Assembly: GCF_000003815.2 (NCBI RefSeq) | Contig: NC_049985.1 | Location: forward strand, 4,554,234-4,618,233 | Source of the DNA: Branchiostoma floridae | Taxonomy: Eukaryota > Chordata > Leptocardii > Amphioxiformes > Branchiostomatidae | DNA length: 64,000 bases | Reading direction: 5' to 3' | Part shown: positions 11,301 through 21,458 of the stretch, piece by piece | How the letters are laid out: the number at the start of each line of letters is the position of its first letter | Numbering within the stretch: the first letter of the stretch is position 1 | Position numbers and translations under genes: made by a program | Notes under the pieces: generated by a model | Databases searched by the model: none | What the model was told of the DNA's origin: nothing | What the model saw: only the letters and a program-made list of their open reading frames with translations

Positions 11301-12378
11301 CGTCACATTTTCAAGCAAGCAGCCCGGCCGCGCCACAGGTACCGGTAGGAAATGTGACGTAGGTCTTAGGTATCTTACTATGACTATGTACATTGTTGGT
11401 ATAGCCTGAACTGTTGTTTTCCAGCGCGGAGGAACTCCGTGACATCATGAAGAACCTGGGCGAGGCGATGTCCGTGGATGACGTGGATGAGATGATCGAG
11501 GCGGTGGACACGGACGGAGACGGACAGATCAACTTCGACGGTGAGATCAAATTCAATATCACAACCCGCCGTACGTGCAATTTGTCCGTACCTTTTTTTG
11601 AGGCCCCATCCGCCACATTTTTCTGAAAACATTCAGGCTGTGAGTACAGGGCAGGTGCGTTGCCCGTACTGGCACGTACGGGGGCTAGTCTGCGGCCCAA
11701 TGGCGCGCACAAAGTTTTGCCTGTACGTAAAGTGTGTCTGCGTGCTCCCAAATCCGTCGGTCTCCCTAGGAGTTCGTACGGAGTCGGTACTTACAACTTA
11801 TGGATCACAAAAGATTGCCCACGTTTTGGCACGTAGACAGCACGCATTTGCACGTACGACGGGTTGTGCCCTTAGCTTAAGTGAAAGTACATATGTGTTG
11901 GTAAATGACATTATGAAGAAAAAAAAAACTTAACGTTGCATAACCAACACTGATACAGTTGGGACTTTTCATGGAATGGACCCATCTACTGCAGCTTTAC
12001 GGTTCGCGAGGCACTTCTGAGCCTATACATTGTAGCTACTTGTATAGACGCTTACCCTTCTTTTAAAAAGTTTCTTTGAAAAATATTTGTTGTACTCTTT
12101 TGAAGTATTGTTGTTACTTTGCTGTTTCAGTAACGAGTGCCATACATTGTCCATTTCAAGACATATCCACTGAATTCTGAAACCTCATTGTAGTTACCTC
12201 TTCCAACCAACCTTGCGACCCTTTTTCTATCTTATCTTATTTTGCCTTTTCTTGCATTTCGAAACGTCTGGTCACATTTAGAATACGTTGTAAACGCAAA
12301 TGAAGTGCTATCAACTCAATAACCCGTTTGCCGATCATGATTTCAGAGTTTGTGGCGATGATGACGGGAAAGTTTTGA
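8325..12378 (+). CDS. Calmodulin-like EF-hand protein, six exons
   Basis: Exons are 8325-8435, 9192-9222, 9984-10130, 10995-11121, 11425-11540 and 12347-12378, with consistent phases and GT-AG ends. The core follows calmodulin: [15 protein letters not shown], then four EF-hand positions, ending [11 protein letters not shown]1 ([12 protein letters not shown]) has Asp, not Glu, at loop position 12. EF2 is broken ([14 protein letters not shown]): its Asp ligands are lost and it has one extra residue. EF3 ([12 protein letters not shown]) and EF4 ([12 protein letters not shown]) are intact. There are two possible starts. The ATG at 8433 has a strong context (GCCATGG) and abuts the intron, as in classical calmodulin genes whose first exon holds only the Met. 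The ATG at 8325 adds 36 residues including a Cys-rich LCACLCKG stretch. The lengths would be 151 or 187 aa. It is a divergent paralogue, not canonical calmodulin; its targets are unknown. Confidence 0.88.
9739..9892. mobile_element. Long foldback element in calmodulin-like intron 2
   Basis: Two arms of roughly 65 bp are near-perfect inverted copies. The left arm contains GGCATAAGATAGTATCAAA and GAGTATAGCCGGCCAAAGGA; the right arm contains their complements. Outer ends AGCAGATTC and GAATCTGCTTGGAGA belong to the CTCCAAGCAGA family. Transcribed RNA would form a long hairpin. No coding capacity. Confidence 0.85.
10131..10795 (+). repeat. Degenerate GGTAGATTCAGATGGGAACTGG array starting at the exon 3 donor
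   Basis: The first bases of intron 3 (GTGAGTACTAAAATGGGATA, then GGTGCAGATGAGAACTGGTGG) recur in diverged form down to about 10795. Examples are GGTCATTACTAAAGGGGATA near 10531 and GATGGGAATTGGTGGAGGTA near 10745. One copy near 10710 (AACCAGGGGCAGGTGGAGAT) resembles the end of exon 3 itself. The array is interrupted by the LINE fragment at 10184-10420. Confidence 0.6.
10184..10420 (-). mobile_element. 3' end of a degenerate LINE (reverse transcriptase C-terminus and tail)
   Basis: Read on the minus strand, the segment gives [21 protein letters not shown] and then [12 protein letters not shown], typical of the Cys-rich C-terminal tail of non-LTR reverse-transcriptase ORFs. After frame breaks it continues [12 protein letters not shown] and ends in an (ATG)n tail at 10184-10197. 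Only about 240 bp remain, so it is a 5'-truncated dead copy inside intron 3 of the calmodulin-like gene. Confidence 0.65.
11560..11868. mobile_element. MITE with CACAACCCGCCGTACGTGCAA terminal inverted repeats
   Basis: The left end CACAACCCGCCGTACGTGCA matches the reverse complement of the right end (CACAACCCGTCGTACGTGCA) at 18-19 of 20 positions. The element is about 309 bp, rich in CGTACG motifs, and lies in intron 5 of the calmodulin-like gene. A related copy in the other orientation lies at about 57460-57665 and shares GATTGCC(C/T)ACGTTTTGGCAC. Confidence 0.8.
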
Positions 12379-13154
12379 TCTCCTACTGAACCGACCGGCC
12401 AATGGCGTCCTCTCGTATCCATGGCAGCTTCTTCACTCTGGGTGGAACCTTTAAATACTGAATCTGAATCTCCGAATGTCTAAACTGTTTTTGATCCCAT
12501 CTTTGATCATACTTTTCTCATTTTGGTATTTCAACTAAACGTGTATTAAAAGATTAACATTCTTAGAACTGACCTGATGCAATTGTTTTTGTATCATTTT
12601 AATAGATTGGTAAGTTGAGGCTTTATAAAGCTTCTTCGTTGTACTGCTCTTCAAACACCATAAAAGAAATTTGAGTCAAAATGTGTTAGAGACGGAAGTT
12701 GTATGTAAAACTCATAGAGGCTGATATACACCGCATCATCTTAGAATATATATATCTCCTATGTTTGATGATATGAGACAACTTATCTGCATGGGCACAA
12801 ACAAGTATATGAGACAACTTCAAGTATTTAAATTATCTTTAATTCTTGAAACAGAAGAAAATGGCTACAGTGGTTGCATGATAACTTATAGTAGCTCAGG
12901 ACACAAATTTTGATACCATACCTTCTACATACAATTATCAAGTGTACCTTGAAATGTACTCATATAGATACACACAAAACACTAATATCACAATATATAT
13001 ATATATCTTTGTATATACATGTTTATATGTCATTTTGGTGAACAATGAAATATCATACCTTTTCAAACATTGTTGTGCTGGTGCAATATAATACCCATCA
13101 AACATGCAGCATATGAAATAAATACCTCCACTCCCCTTATTATTAAACAACCAT

Positions 13155-13270
13155 ACCTGGATGCCAGATACACCCAGGCTATTGGGTACACCCAGGCTAT
13201 TTGGGTACACACGTACCCAGGCTATTGGGCACACCTATGCTCCTGGATACACCCAGGCTAGTAGGTACAT
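13155..13270 (+). repeat. Short CCCAGGCTATTGGGTACA minisatellite
   Basis: About five imperfect units of 17-25 bp, each containing ACCCAGGCTA(T/G)T(T)GGGTACAC or a close variant. Confidence 0.85.
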
Positions 13271-13989
13271 GTACATATGTTCAAACGAATTCCTAACACA
13301 TACTCTTATGCTCATCCTACTACCTGAGCTACACTTTTGGACAAAATCAGGAAGTTCTATACATTTGCACCTATTGCTTCAACAGAACTTGTGCTAACAA
13401 GTCTTATGGTTACAAGACTGAGACTAGGCTTGATTATATAGCAGAGACCTCAATTTGTTCCTTGGAAATGATACAGAAAAATTCAGAAAAGTCATCATCG
13501 CATGTAGTCTCCCATTGCTTAAAGTCAAACACCTTGTACGTGTTACAACAGTTTCAACCTCATACATAGAACACTGCTAATATCTATTTCCCCTTCTACC
13601 ATGAAATTAAGTTATTGCAAACTTAAAATCAATTTAAGATAACTAGTTTCAGTTGCCCCTTCTGCAGTATTCTTCAAATAGCCTCGACAAAAGTCTAAAC
13701 TAAGTCAACAGCCTTTTGACAGGATGTTCTCCACAAAAAGGACATGCAATTTTGTTACACCCTTGTAGTACACCATGGATAGTGAGTGAGTGAGTAACAC
13801 AAGTGAGTGTATAACACATCTTTCAGCTTGAATTGGGAGCAGATACATGTTTCAGTTTATTTACCTCGGCACTTCATTTGGCAAAACAACTTTGTATAAT
13901 TACCAAACATGGCAAGTTTTCAGAGCTCTTTCATGACGATCCTTATTGGCCACTTTTGATTCGAAAATAAAATAAAACTAAAAAATAAC

Positions 13990-14620
13990 AGAAAACCTGG
14001 CACTTCACAGCACACAATGATTCCCTAGAACAAAATAATACCCTTCATAACAAACATTTAGCAACACATGATTATGCTTTTTTATCATACACCTGAACTG
14101 GAACAAAACTTTCACCCTTCAATACAATCATATAGGAGGACATGATTGTAAGCTGTAGAGGGACACAATAATCCCTTCATAACAAACATTTAGCAACACT
14201 TGATGCATTTTTATCATAAACCTGAACGGAAAAAAATTATGACCCTTNNNNNNNNNNNNNNNNNNNNNNNNNNNNNNNNNNNNNNNNNNNNNNNNNNNNN
14301 NNNNNNNNNNNNNNNNNNNNNNNNNNNNNNNNNNNNNNNNNNNNNNNACAATGTATAGATCATAACAAACCCTCAGCAGAGCATGATAATACCGTCATAA
14401 GAAAACTGTAGTGCAACATGATACATGTAAGATCCATCAGAAGAAACCCTCAGCAGAGAATTGTTTTTTACCCTTCATAACAAAGCTGTAGCAGAATATC
14501 ATGATTTACATGTATAAACTTGTAGTAGGGGGCATTATCAGGATATAAGCCTACAGTGGGGCACAATAATACCCTTCATTTGAGAAACCCATAGAAGCAC
14601 TCAATGATTCCCCCAAGCAG
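13990..14620 (+). repeat. Degenerate array of CATAACAAAC..TAGCA(A/G)..CATGAT units
   Basis: Diverged units of about 55-70 bp recur on both sides of the gap. Each carries variants of AATACCCTTCATAACAAAC followed by AGCAACACATGAT. It is an old tandem array with no coding sign. Confidence 0.7.
14248..14347. other. Assembly gap (100 N)
   Basis: A run of 100 N within the degenerate array; the size is probably arbitrary. Confidence 0.99.
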
Positions 14621-15799
14621 GGCACAATTAGACCCTACAAGTGATTGTTCAGGTATGGTAGTGGTATACGTAGTAAACATGAGGACACTTTACGTCTGAC
14701 ATTCCAACAGAAGAACACACCTGTTCTTGTCTCTACAAAACAACCCCTTGCATAGAGTACAAAATGTCTATTCAACCCTCTCAAAAACATTTCCCCTTCC
14801 TTATTATGCATCAATATTAATACCAATATATTGAACTAAGCCATAGGAGAGAAAAAATTGTTGTGTTCCCAATTACCAAGCAAAAACCTGCCCACCCTAG
14901 TCTCTTTTGCGAGTCGACCGCTGGCAAGGGTCACACATCTTCCAAGTGACATTTGAGTGGTGAAAACTTTTTATTTACAATAGTTTTTCAACATTTTCTC
15001 CTCATTTCTGTTGCTACAGAAATATGTGCTTTTACGTTAACTTTATCAATGTTAATCAAAACATGATGTTGAAAATACCATGTCCTGATGCACACATATT
15101 TCAGTTCTTCAATTCTACAGAATTTGAAAAAAGAGAATCCCTACCTACCAACCCTATCATTTTCAGGACAGTGATTGGAAATGTAACCTTAGTTTTCCGT
15201 GGCCTATAAACCTACAAATGCATGGAATGGCTGTTCCACAGAGAACTGTAGTAATGTGAACATGTAGAATTGAATCCATAGGTACATGGAATGGTCACAG
15301 TCAGACAAGTTTGTAGGAATGTAGATCATGTCTGCAAGGAATATCCATGCTAGTGTCAGAGGAATGTACAGTCAGGCCTAGGAAAAAATGTTGTGTTTCC
15401 TGTTTCCCGACCTACCCTAGAAAAACCTGCCGACCCTAGACTTTTTTTGGGTGGGCAGTGGAGTCAAATACTTTTAAGTTCAATTTTCATTCAGCTTGCT
15501 TCCTATTCAAGTAAAAAACTGATTGTCCTATCTAATTAAGGATAAACGTATATCTACAGATCTGCACAAAATTGAAGTTTGACATGGAAAATATTAAGTG
15601 CCCTCCTGCATTTCATTTTACTTTGTTAAAATGTATTGTGTCACATAAGAGTTTGGACCAATGTCTAAACAAATGATTCAGTTTGAAAAAAAATAACCCC
15701 TACCTACCTACTCTACTTTTTTCAGGACTGAAACAGGAAACAATAATTTTTTCCTAGGCCTCAGCCTTTATGGTCCCACTATGGCATGTAGACTTGTTG

Positions 15800-16145
15800 T
15801 AAACAACTCCATAAATGGAAGCCTTGTTTCTAAAAACTCCATATATGGTAGCCTTATTTCTCAAAGCTCAATATATATATAGAAACCTTCTTTCTCAAAA
15901 CTCCATATATGGAAGCCTTGTTTCTCAAAAAAGTTGTCTGTTGATATATAGATGGTAATAAATAGGTTCTCAGAGGCAAAAATTCCATATATAGCAGTCT
16001 TATTTCAGAGCAGAAAGTCCATATATAGAAAATACAAACTTCTTTCTCAGAGGCAAAAGCTCCATATATGGAAGCAAGTTTTTTCTTTTGAGGCAACAAC
16101 TCCATACATGGAAACACTGTTTTTCAAAACCTCCATATATGGAAG
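15800..16145 (+). repeat. Minisatellite whose unit contains a CArG-box palindrome
   Basis: About nine to ten units of roughly 30 bp, of the form CTCCATATATGGAAGCCTTG then TTTCTCAAAA. Five units have a strict CC(A/T)6GG box, at 15809-15818, 15839-15848, 15903-15912, 16062-16071 and 16133-16142; the others are one or two bases away. The array lies about 160 bp beyond the STARD10 stop codon. Confidence 0.9.
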
Positions 16146-16301
16146 ATCGAACCTGACAAGACCCAAGTTGTCAGAAATACTTACGTTTGATTGCTTTTTG
16201 TTTATCATTCTTAAAACCTTAAGGAAATTTTCACTGCCCTAATAGCAGGACAACTGTTCTGGAAAAGGAACTTAGCCTAACTTAGAGTTAACTACTAGTG
16301 G

Positions 16302-19300
16302 CTATGCTGGTTCTGTGTCTTCATCTTTCACGAAGTTCTCATCCTTGAAATCCTCTTCAAGAGCCTCCATCTCTTCCATGATGTCACTGGAGGAGTCTGG
16401 GAGCGCCGCCAGGACCACGGGAGAAAGGTCATCGTAGTTGACCCTTGGGACGGTGATCTGTTCCGGGTAGAGCCACGGTTTCCACGCGGGTTTGTGCTGC
16501 GACTTCCATGCCGGGTACTTCATGGCAGCCTTGTGGATCTTCTGCATCATCTAGATAGGAGGGTACAGTACTGTAAGTCTGGAAATATGTGCAGAGGTGT
16601 ATTTGTGTTGGTCTGCAGTATTGTTTTGACTGCAGACTTAAAACACACACACAAACACACGCATATACACGCACTGACACACACAAACACAAATAGACAC
16701 AAACACACACACATATAAATACAAATGGACACACACACATAAAAAACACACACAGTTATATACGCAAACATAAATACAAATGGACACAAACAAACACACA
16801 CACACACACACACACATAAACATCGTACTTACTCTTGGAGCGTAGAATTGTGTTGCTTTGTTCACCACCCACTTTGGCAGGGACCCTGCAGAAACATAAA
16901 CAAACCTTAGAGACATTGCCTAACAACATTTGGGAGGTTGAAGGGTTCAAAACCAGGCCAGTGTACATAATGCTTTGTAGTGAGTATGGCACTTGAACAC
17001 ACACTAGTGGACAAGTCCCCTTCTGTAGTGGCATGAGTGGTCCATGGACTATAGAATTAAGAACTCGAGATGGGCACCGCCCTTATACATAAAAAAAGTG
17101 GGGCAAGGATTTTAATCAACTACTTCAACTAAAAGCTATGAAGCATCCGGTACATAACTATGTATACAGCTCTATTGTCTTCGATGAATTGAATGATATC
17201 ATGCAAATGGATCAGCTTTACTCAAAAGCCTCATAGCGAAGACTTAAATGTGAAATTACAACACAAAAACTTAACTGGTCTTTTAAATATCATGTTAGAC
17301 TCACCTCTGGGGTCCATCTGTGTGAGATATGTGAAATGGCAGCTGTCGGAGGTCAGAGGTCGTATCAAGTATCCCGACAACAGGGAGATGCCTCGTACAA
17401 ACCCCTTCTTAGGTGGCACTTTCTGTGGGACGGGCAAACATTGCAACATTTGTTTGGATCTGAGATTTGGGTAAGGAACATTCAGAATTCTATGTAGTTT
17501 TGCAAATTTTCTTTTGTAAAATGTAAATCTGCATTAGTCTTAGATGATATTCAAAATACAAGTGTACTGATGCAGTTAAACATCGTTAAACTGTATTATT
17601 TTGTCTCATGAGTTCAGGAAAAATAAAACACTGGCCTTAATTTGTACAAGAATGCTATCTGAATGCTTTTATTTATTGTTATTGGGGAAACACAACATTT
17701 ATGTTCCTAGGAACAATGTTGCTTAAGTAAAGAAACATCGCAACTGACCTGGTGATTGACAGAATGGTTGATGATCATGTACTCCGTTCCAGTTTCCAGC
17801 CAGGATCTTAGAGTGACAAAGTCACGGTTCTTCAACGGTGGGGAACACTTCCCTGCAGAATCAAAAGCAACACAACACAGATTGGTATTGCACACACAAT
17901 AATCTGAAGCTTTGTGTTGTAGGGATGGTACTTACATGAGTAGTAGCCTACAATGTTAGGATGGTACTTACATGAGTAGTTCTACGTTCTTGAAATTGTT
18001 CTAAGAAAAGTACATGTAGTAGCTGACATTGTTAGGATTGTACTTTTAGTATCAAGTAGCCTACATGGTTAGGATGGTACTCACATGAGTACGTAGCTTG
18101 TATTTACATGAGTAGTAGCCTCCATTGTTAGGGTGATGCTTACATGAGTACTAGTAGCCTCCATTATATTAGGATGGTGCTTACATGAGTTTAGGATTTA
18201 CCTACATGAGTAGTAGCCTACATTGATAGGGCAGTATTAACATGAGTAGTAGCCTACATGACTTGTAACCTTAATTATTGTTAGCATGTACTTACATGAG
18301 TAGTAGCTTATTTCAAAGTTAGCATGTACTTACATGAGTAGTAGCCTACATCATTGTTTGGGTTGAGTTGGCAGATTTCGTAAGCGTCTATCATGTTTGG
18401 GTCCCACATTTTTCTGTACTCAGGATCGTGAAGGACATCGTACAAAGTCGCCGCACAAACTTTCTTGAACGTCACTGAAACCTGGTAGGAAGAAAACACA
18501 CAGCAGAGATGTAGAAAATATCAGTGAACAAAATTTAATGAGTTCTGTTCTGGGAACTGTTTGTTCCCATTTTATGGCAGCAAGGAGGTAAAAAAACTTA
18601 ACCTCCTTGATCATGGCAGCTGACTAGCTATCCACTGACAATACCACACTACTTTCAAGAAGGTGGCGTCCTCCCATGATGCTGCAATACCTGAAAATAC
18701 TGCTAGGGGTCCCAAAAACTTACAGGACTCTAAACATTGTAACTGTATCTCTGTTTGTTATATACTTTGTCTGACCCTTGCCTCTTCCCTCATGACCTCA
18801 ATGAAAAGCGGCCTGCAGGCCGATTTGAGCTTTCATGAATAAATAAAGGTTCAAACAAAAAAACAAACATATTCTTTAATAGCTATCTATAGTATCTATC
18901 TTCAATGCAGTTAGTGTTACATTTGATAGCTGAAGAGTTAATACAGCAATAAACAAAAAACAATAGCTACCTATTTACCAAATTTTGTACAATTTTATCA
19001 AAGGGGTTTTGTAGGTACGAATACACAAACACAGCCAAAAACAATATACCCATATCGGAGGCGAATCACCTTCCTTGATACGGAGGTAATAGCAGGCGTA
19101 CACGTAAGAGCACTGTTCAATGGGACATTACTGTACAGATGTTGCCACTATTATCTCCCAAAGGCCCAAAGGCTTTTGTTCCTATGACATCTGGTGTCAG
19201 AGATGACCCAGTTTTGGTCTAACCACAATTCACACAGGAGTTTCCTCGGGGGCCTGGGCAATTATAGGGTGCACACAGCAGAACAATTTAATTTTTATCA

Positions 19301-20453
19301 TAGAGATTTTAAATCTAACTGGCATGATCTTACATTCCTGATGGTCATTGGCTGAAGTGTTAATTTTGACGGCCGTCTGAAATAGGTTTAGGATTACGTG
19401 TTGCAACCGGGAATCAGCAAAGCTCACAGAATAGCCACATTATTATCAGTCAATGATACTCTAGGCCTTCTACTGGAACTGTTCATTGGGGATTTGATTT
19501 CACAGAGAAAATGGAATGTTCACGGTGGTTTTAAGTTCTGGGTTGGGTGGGTTGATGACAGAACAGAAATTTTTGCATTGGTTTAGTTTTATGTTTGAAA
19601 AAAAAACAACACACACACACAAAAAAAAAAATATCTCCACATAGACAGTAACGTTACTCCTCTTCCTGTTTCTTGAATGTATGCCATAGTTTCATTTTTA
19701 ATATGGGCTGTTGGACAATGGAACCATGGAATCCTGGGTGGATGTCCGGTGTTTGGCGTTTACAAACATCCTTGCCTGTGTTTGTTTGATTCAGTATAAG
19801 AAGCCTATATTTGACAAGAATGAAGAAACTGCCTTGTCATTCCTCCTACTTAAAAATTCTTCATAGCTTAATCCAAGGAGCTTTTAACACAAAACGTTCC
19901 TAGCTTAATCCAAATAATCTAAAGTCGGACCTAACCCTATACTTCGTGCATGCGCAGTAACAGGTGGTTGCTACACTTGATCCCCCCACCCCCCCTGAAA
20001 AACAGACACTTCTGTCCTTTTGCTGAACCTGAATTTGCGACGTGCCTAGCATTCCTCCTTCATTTAGTATATATGTATGATGGTGGACGACTATAATCTC
20101 TGTTTTACATAAAGTATTACTAATGATAACGCCATCAATTTTTTTTCCTGACAAGGCCGGGCGGGCGACCCGCCCCCTCAATATATTTATGCATTATTGA
20201 GATATAATTATCCCTGGTACGCCCCATTAAATCTATGAATCTTGTGAGTTAAAACGAAAGGAATCCTGTTGTGTTTTTATCCTACCTTGAGCAGTTTGAC
20301 AGAAGAGGCTTCCTGTAGCTTCGCGTAGACAACTGTTCCGTGTTTGTTGTACTTCTGCTCCCAGCCGTCGCCGTGGTTCAAACAAGCCTGCTTAAAGTCC
20401 AAGAAATCCTTATCGTCTGCGATTCGCACTTCCCCGAGCAGTCTTCCGTCCAT
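16302..20453 (-). CDS. STARD10: START-domain lipid transfer protein STARD10
   Basis: Six exons on the minus strand: 20286-20453, 18334-18481, 17749-17852, 17305-17422, 16833-16885 and 16302-16550. They join in phase to about 279 aa (human 291). The START domain of the PCTP/STARD10 subgroup fills most of the protein. Matching stretches include [75 protein letters not shown] and [13 protein letters not shown]. The acidic tail ([16 protein letters not shown]) replaces the serine-rich CK2-site tail of mammals. STARD10 moves phosphatidylcholine and phosphatidylethanolamine between membranes (family knowledge). The start [17 protein letters not shown] is the only ATG fitting before the domain. Intron 2 contains a minisatellite made of copies of the exon 2 donor. 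Identification is firm by the WVVNK and PPLKNRD signatures. Confidence 0.95.
16640..16815. repeat. (AC)n microsatellite, imperfect
   Basis: ACACACA runs mixed with AAATACAAATGGACAC units in STARD10 intron 5. The V/C-rich ORFs predicted here are translations of this repeat. Confidence 0.9.
17922..18357 (-). repeat. Minisatellite of the exon 2 end and 5' splice site of STARD10
   Basis: Read on the minus strand, the unit is GGCTACTACTCATGTAAGTAC plus about 15 bp of spacer. The true exon 2/intron 2 border is TACTACTCAT then GTAAGTAC at 18334/18333. About ten further copies follow inside intron 2, several with an intact or near-intact GTAAGTAC donor (for example near 18296, 17972 and 17935). Unit length is roughly 35-40 bp. 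Confidence 0.92.
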
Positions 20454-21458
20454 GGCAAGAAGTCCGAGCAGCTTGGTTTGAGAAATAACGGTGATATATG
20501 GCTATGAACGGCCTGAAAATGTTGATATCCGGCTTTACACGTCGACAAACCGCTTGGCTACAGAGAACAATCTCTACAGATGGGCCTTGAAGACCAGTGC
20601 GCATGTACAGCACGGGTGGGCAGCATGGTTTTACGACAGCGATGACGACATCGCCACCTGTTTGCGTCATCGGTGACTGTTAGTCAGTCAGTCAGTTAGT
20701 GCGTGGGTGGTGAAATACTGTAAATGTTTTAATGTTCGCGGCTTTTTCATTTTCACGGTTTTTGCTGTCACCTATTATTGCAAGATCATAAAACTGCGAA
20801 AACTGGGGTCTAAGGAAATTATGAAAGTTTCATTATCTGAGAAAAGATACCTTCAAAGCACATATAACGTTAACGTTACCTACCATGTTCTGATACACGC
20901 ATCATGTTACTACAGACATTCATCAAGAAATGAATGAGTCTTGCACGAAATGTTCAATGCATAAAACATCTTTTATTTACAACAGTGGGCCAAAGATCAT
21001 ATCTTGGGGGCACAACAGGCCCCAAGACCATGCCTTGCGGCACCCCTGGCCCCAAGATCATATCTTAAGGCATACATGGCCCGAGGACCATACCTAGACT
21101 ATATTTCATCCAGTGCTCACATCTATTGTAGACATTTCATTTATTTGTGATTTATACTCCATATCAATATGTACAGTGACCAGTTAACAGGTTGGTGGGA
21201 AATTATAGTGTCTTTGTCATATACAGGCTTTTCATTTGACGTCATTTGCGCCATCTTGGATTACAGGGTATGTCTGTACACCACAGGAAGATGCTACTGC
21301 TTAATTCAATTACCCGCCAACATGGTCGTCAGAGGATTCAAATTATGATTAGTATGACATCAATGAAAAGCCTGTATATGTATGTTCCAACATATGATGT
21401 TCAAGCAGTGGTCCTAATTGGTGAAGTTATCAGCCTCACGAAGGTACAACTGACTGGT
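20454..21458. other. STARD10 promoter side and PAXX 3' flank
   Basis: The two genes are in tandem on the minus strand. The stretch holds the STARD10 upstream region, a degenerate TTCGCGG repeat (about 20718-20800), a 30-bp minisatellite (20990-21097) and a minus-strand AATAAA at 21140-21145 that could end PAXX transcripts. Confidence 0.5.
20990..21097 (+). repeat. 30-bp minisatellite (GGCCCCAAGATCATATCTT..)
   Basis: About 3.5 units of roughly 30 bp, each GGCCC(C)AAGA(T/C)CATA/GTCTT followed by a short GC-rich link. Confidence 0.8.

Larger units (their letters stand above)
12379..16301. other. Repeat-filled region between two convergent gene ends
   Basis: Both flanking genes end here, so their 3' UTRs lie at the edges. 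No exon is recognised. The interior holds a CCCAGGCTATTGGGTACA minisatellite (13155-13270), a degenerate array around an assembly gap (13990-14620), and a CCATATATGG minisatellite (15800-16145). Confidence 0.6.

Noticed and set aside
16429-17034. Cys/Val-rich ORFs on the minus strand
   Set aside because: They are translations of the (AC)n microsatellite in STARD10 intron 5.
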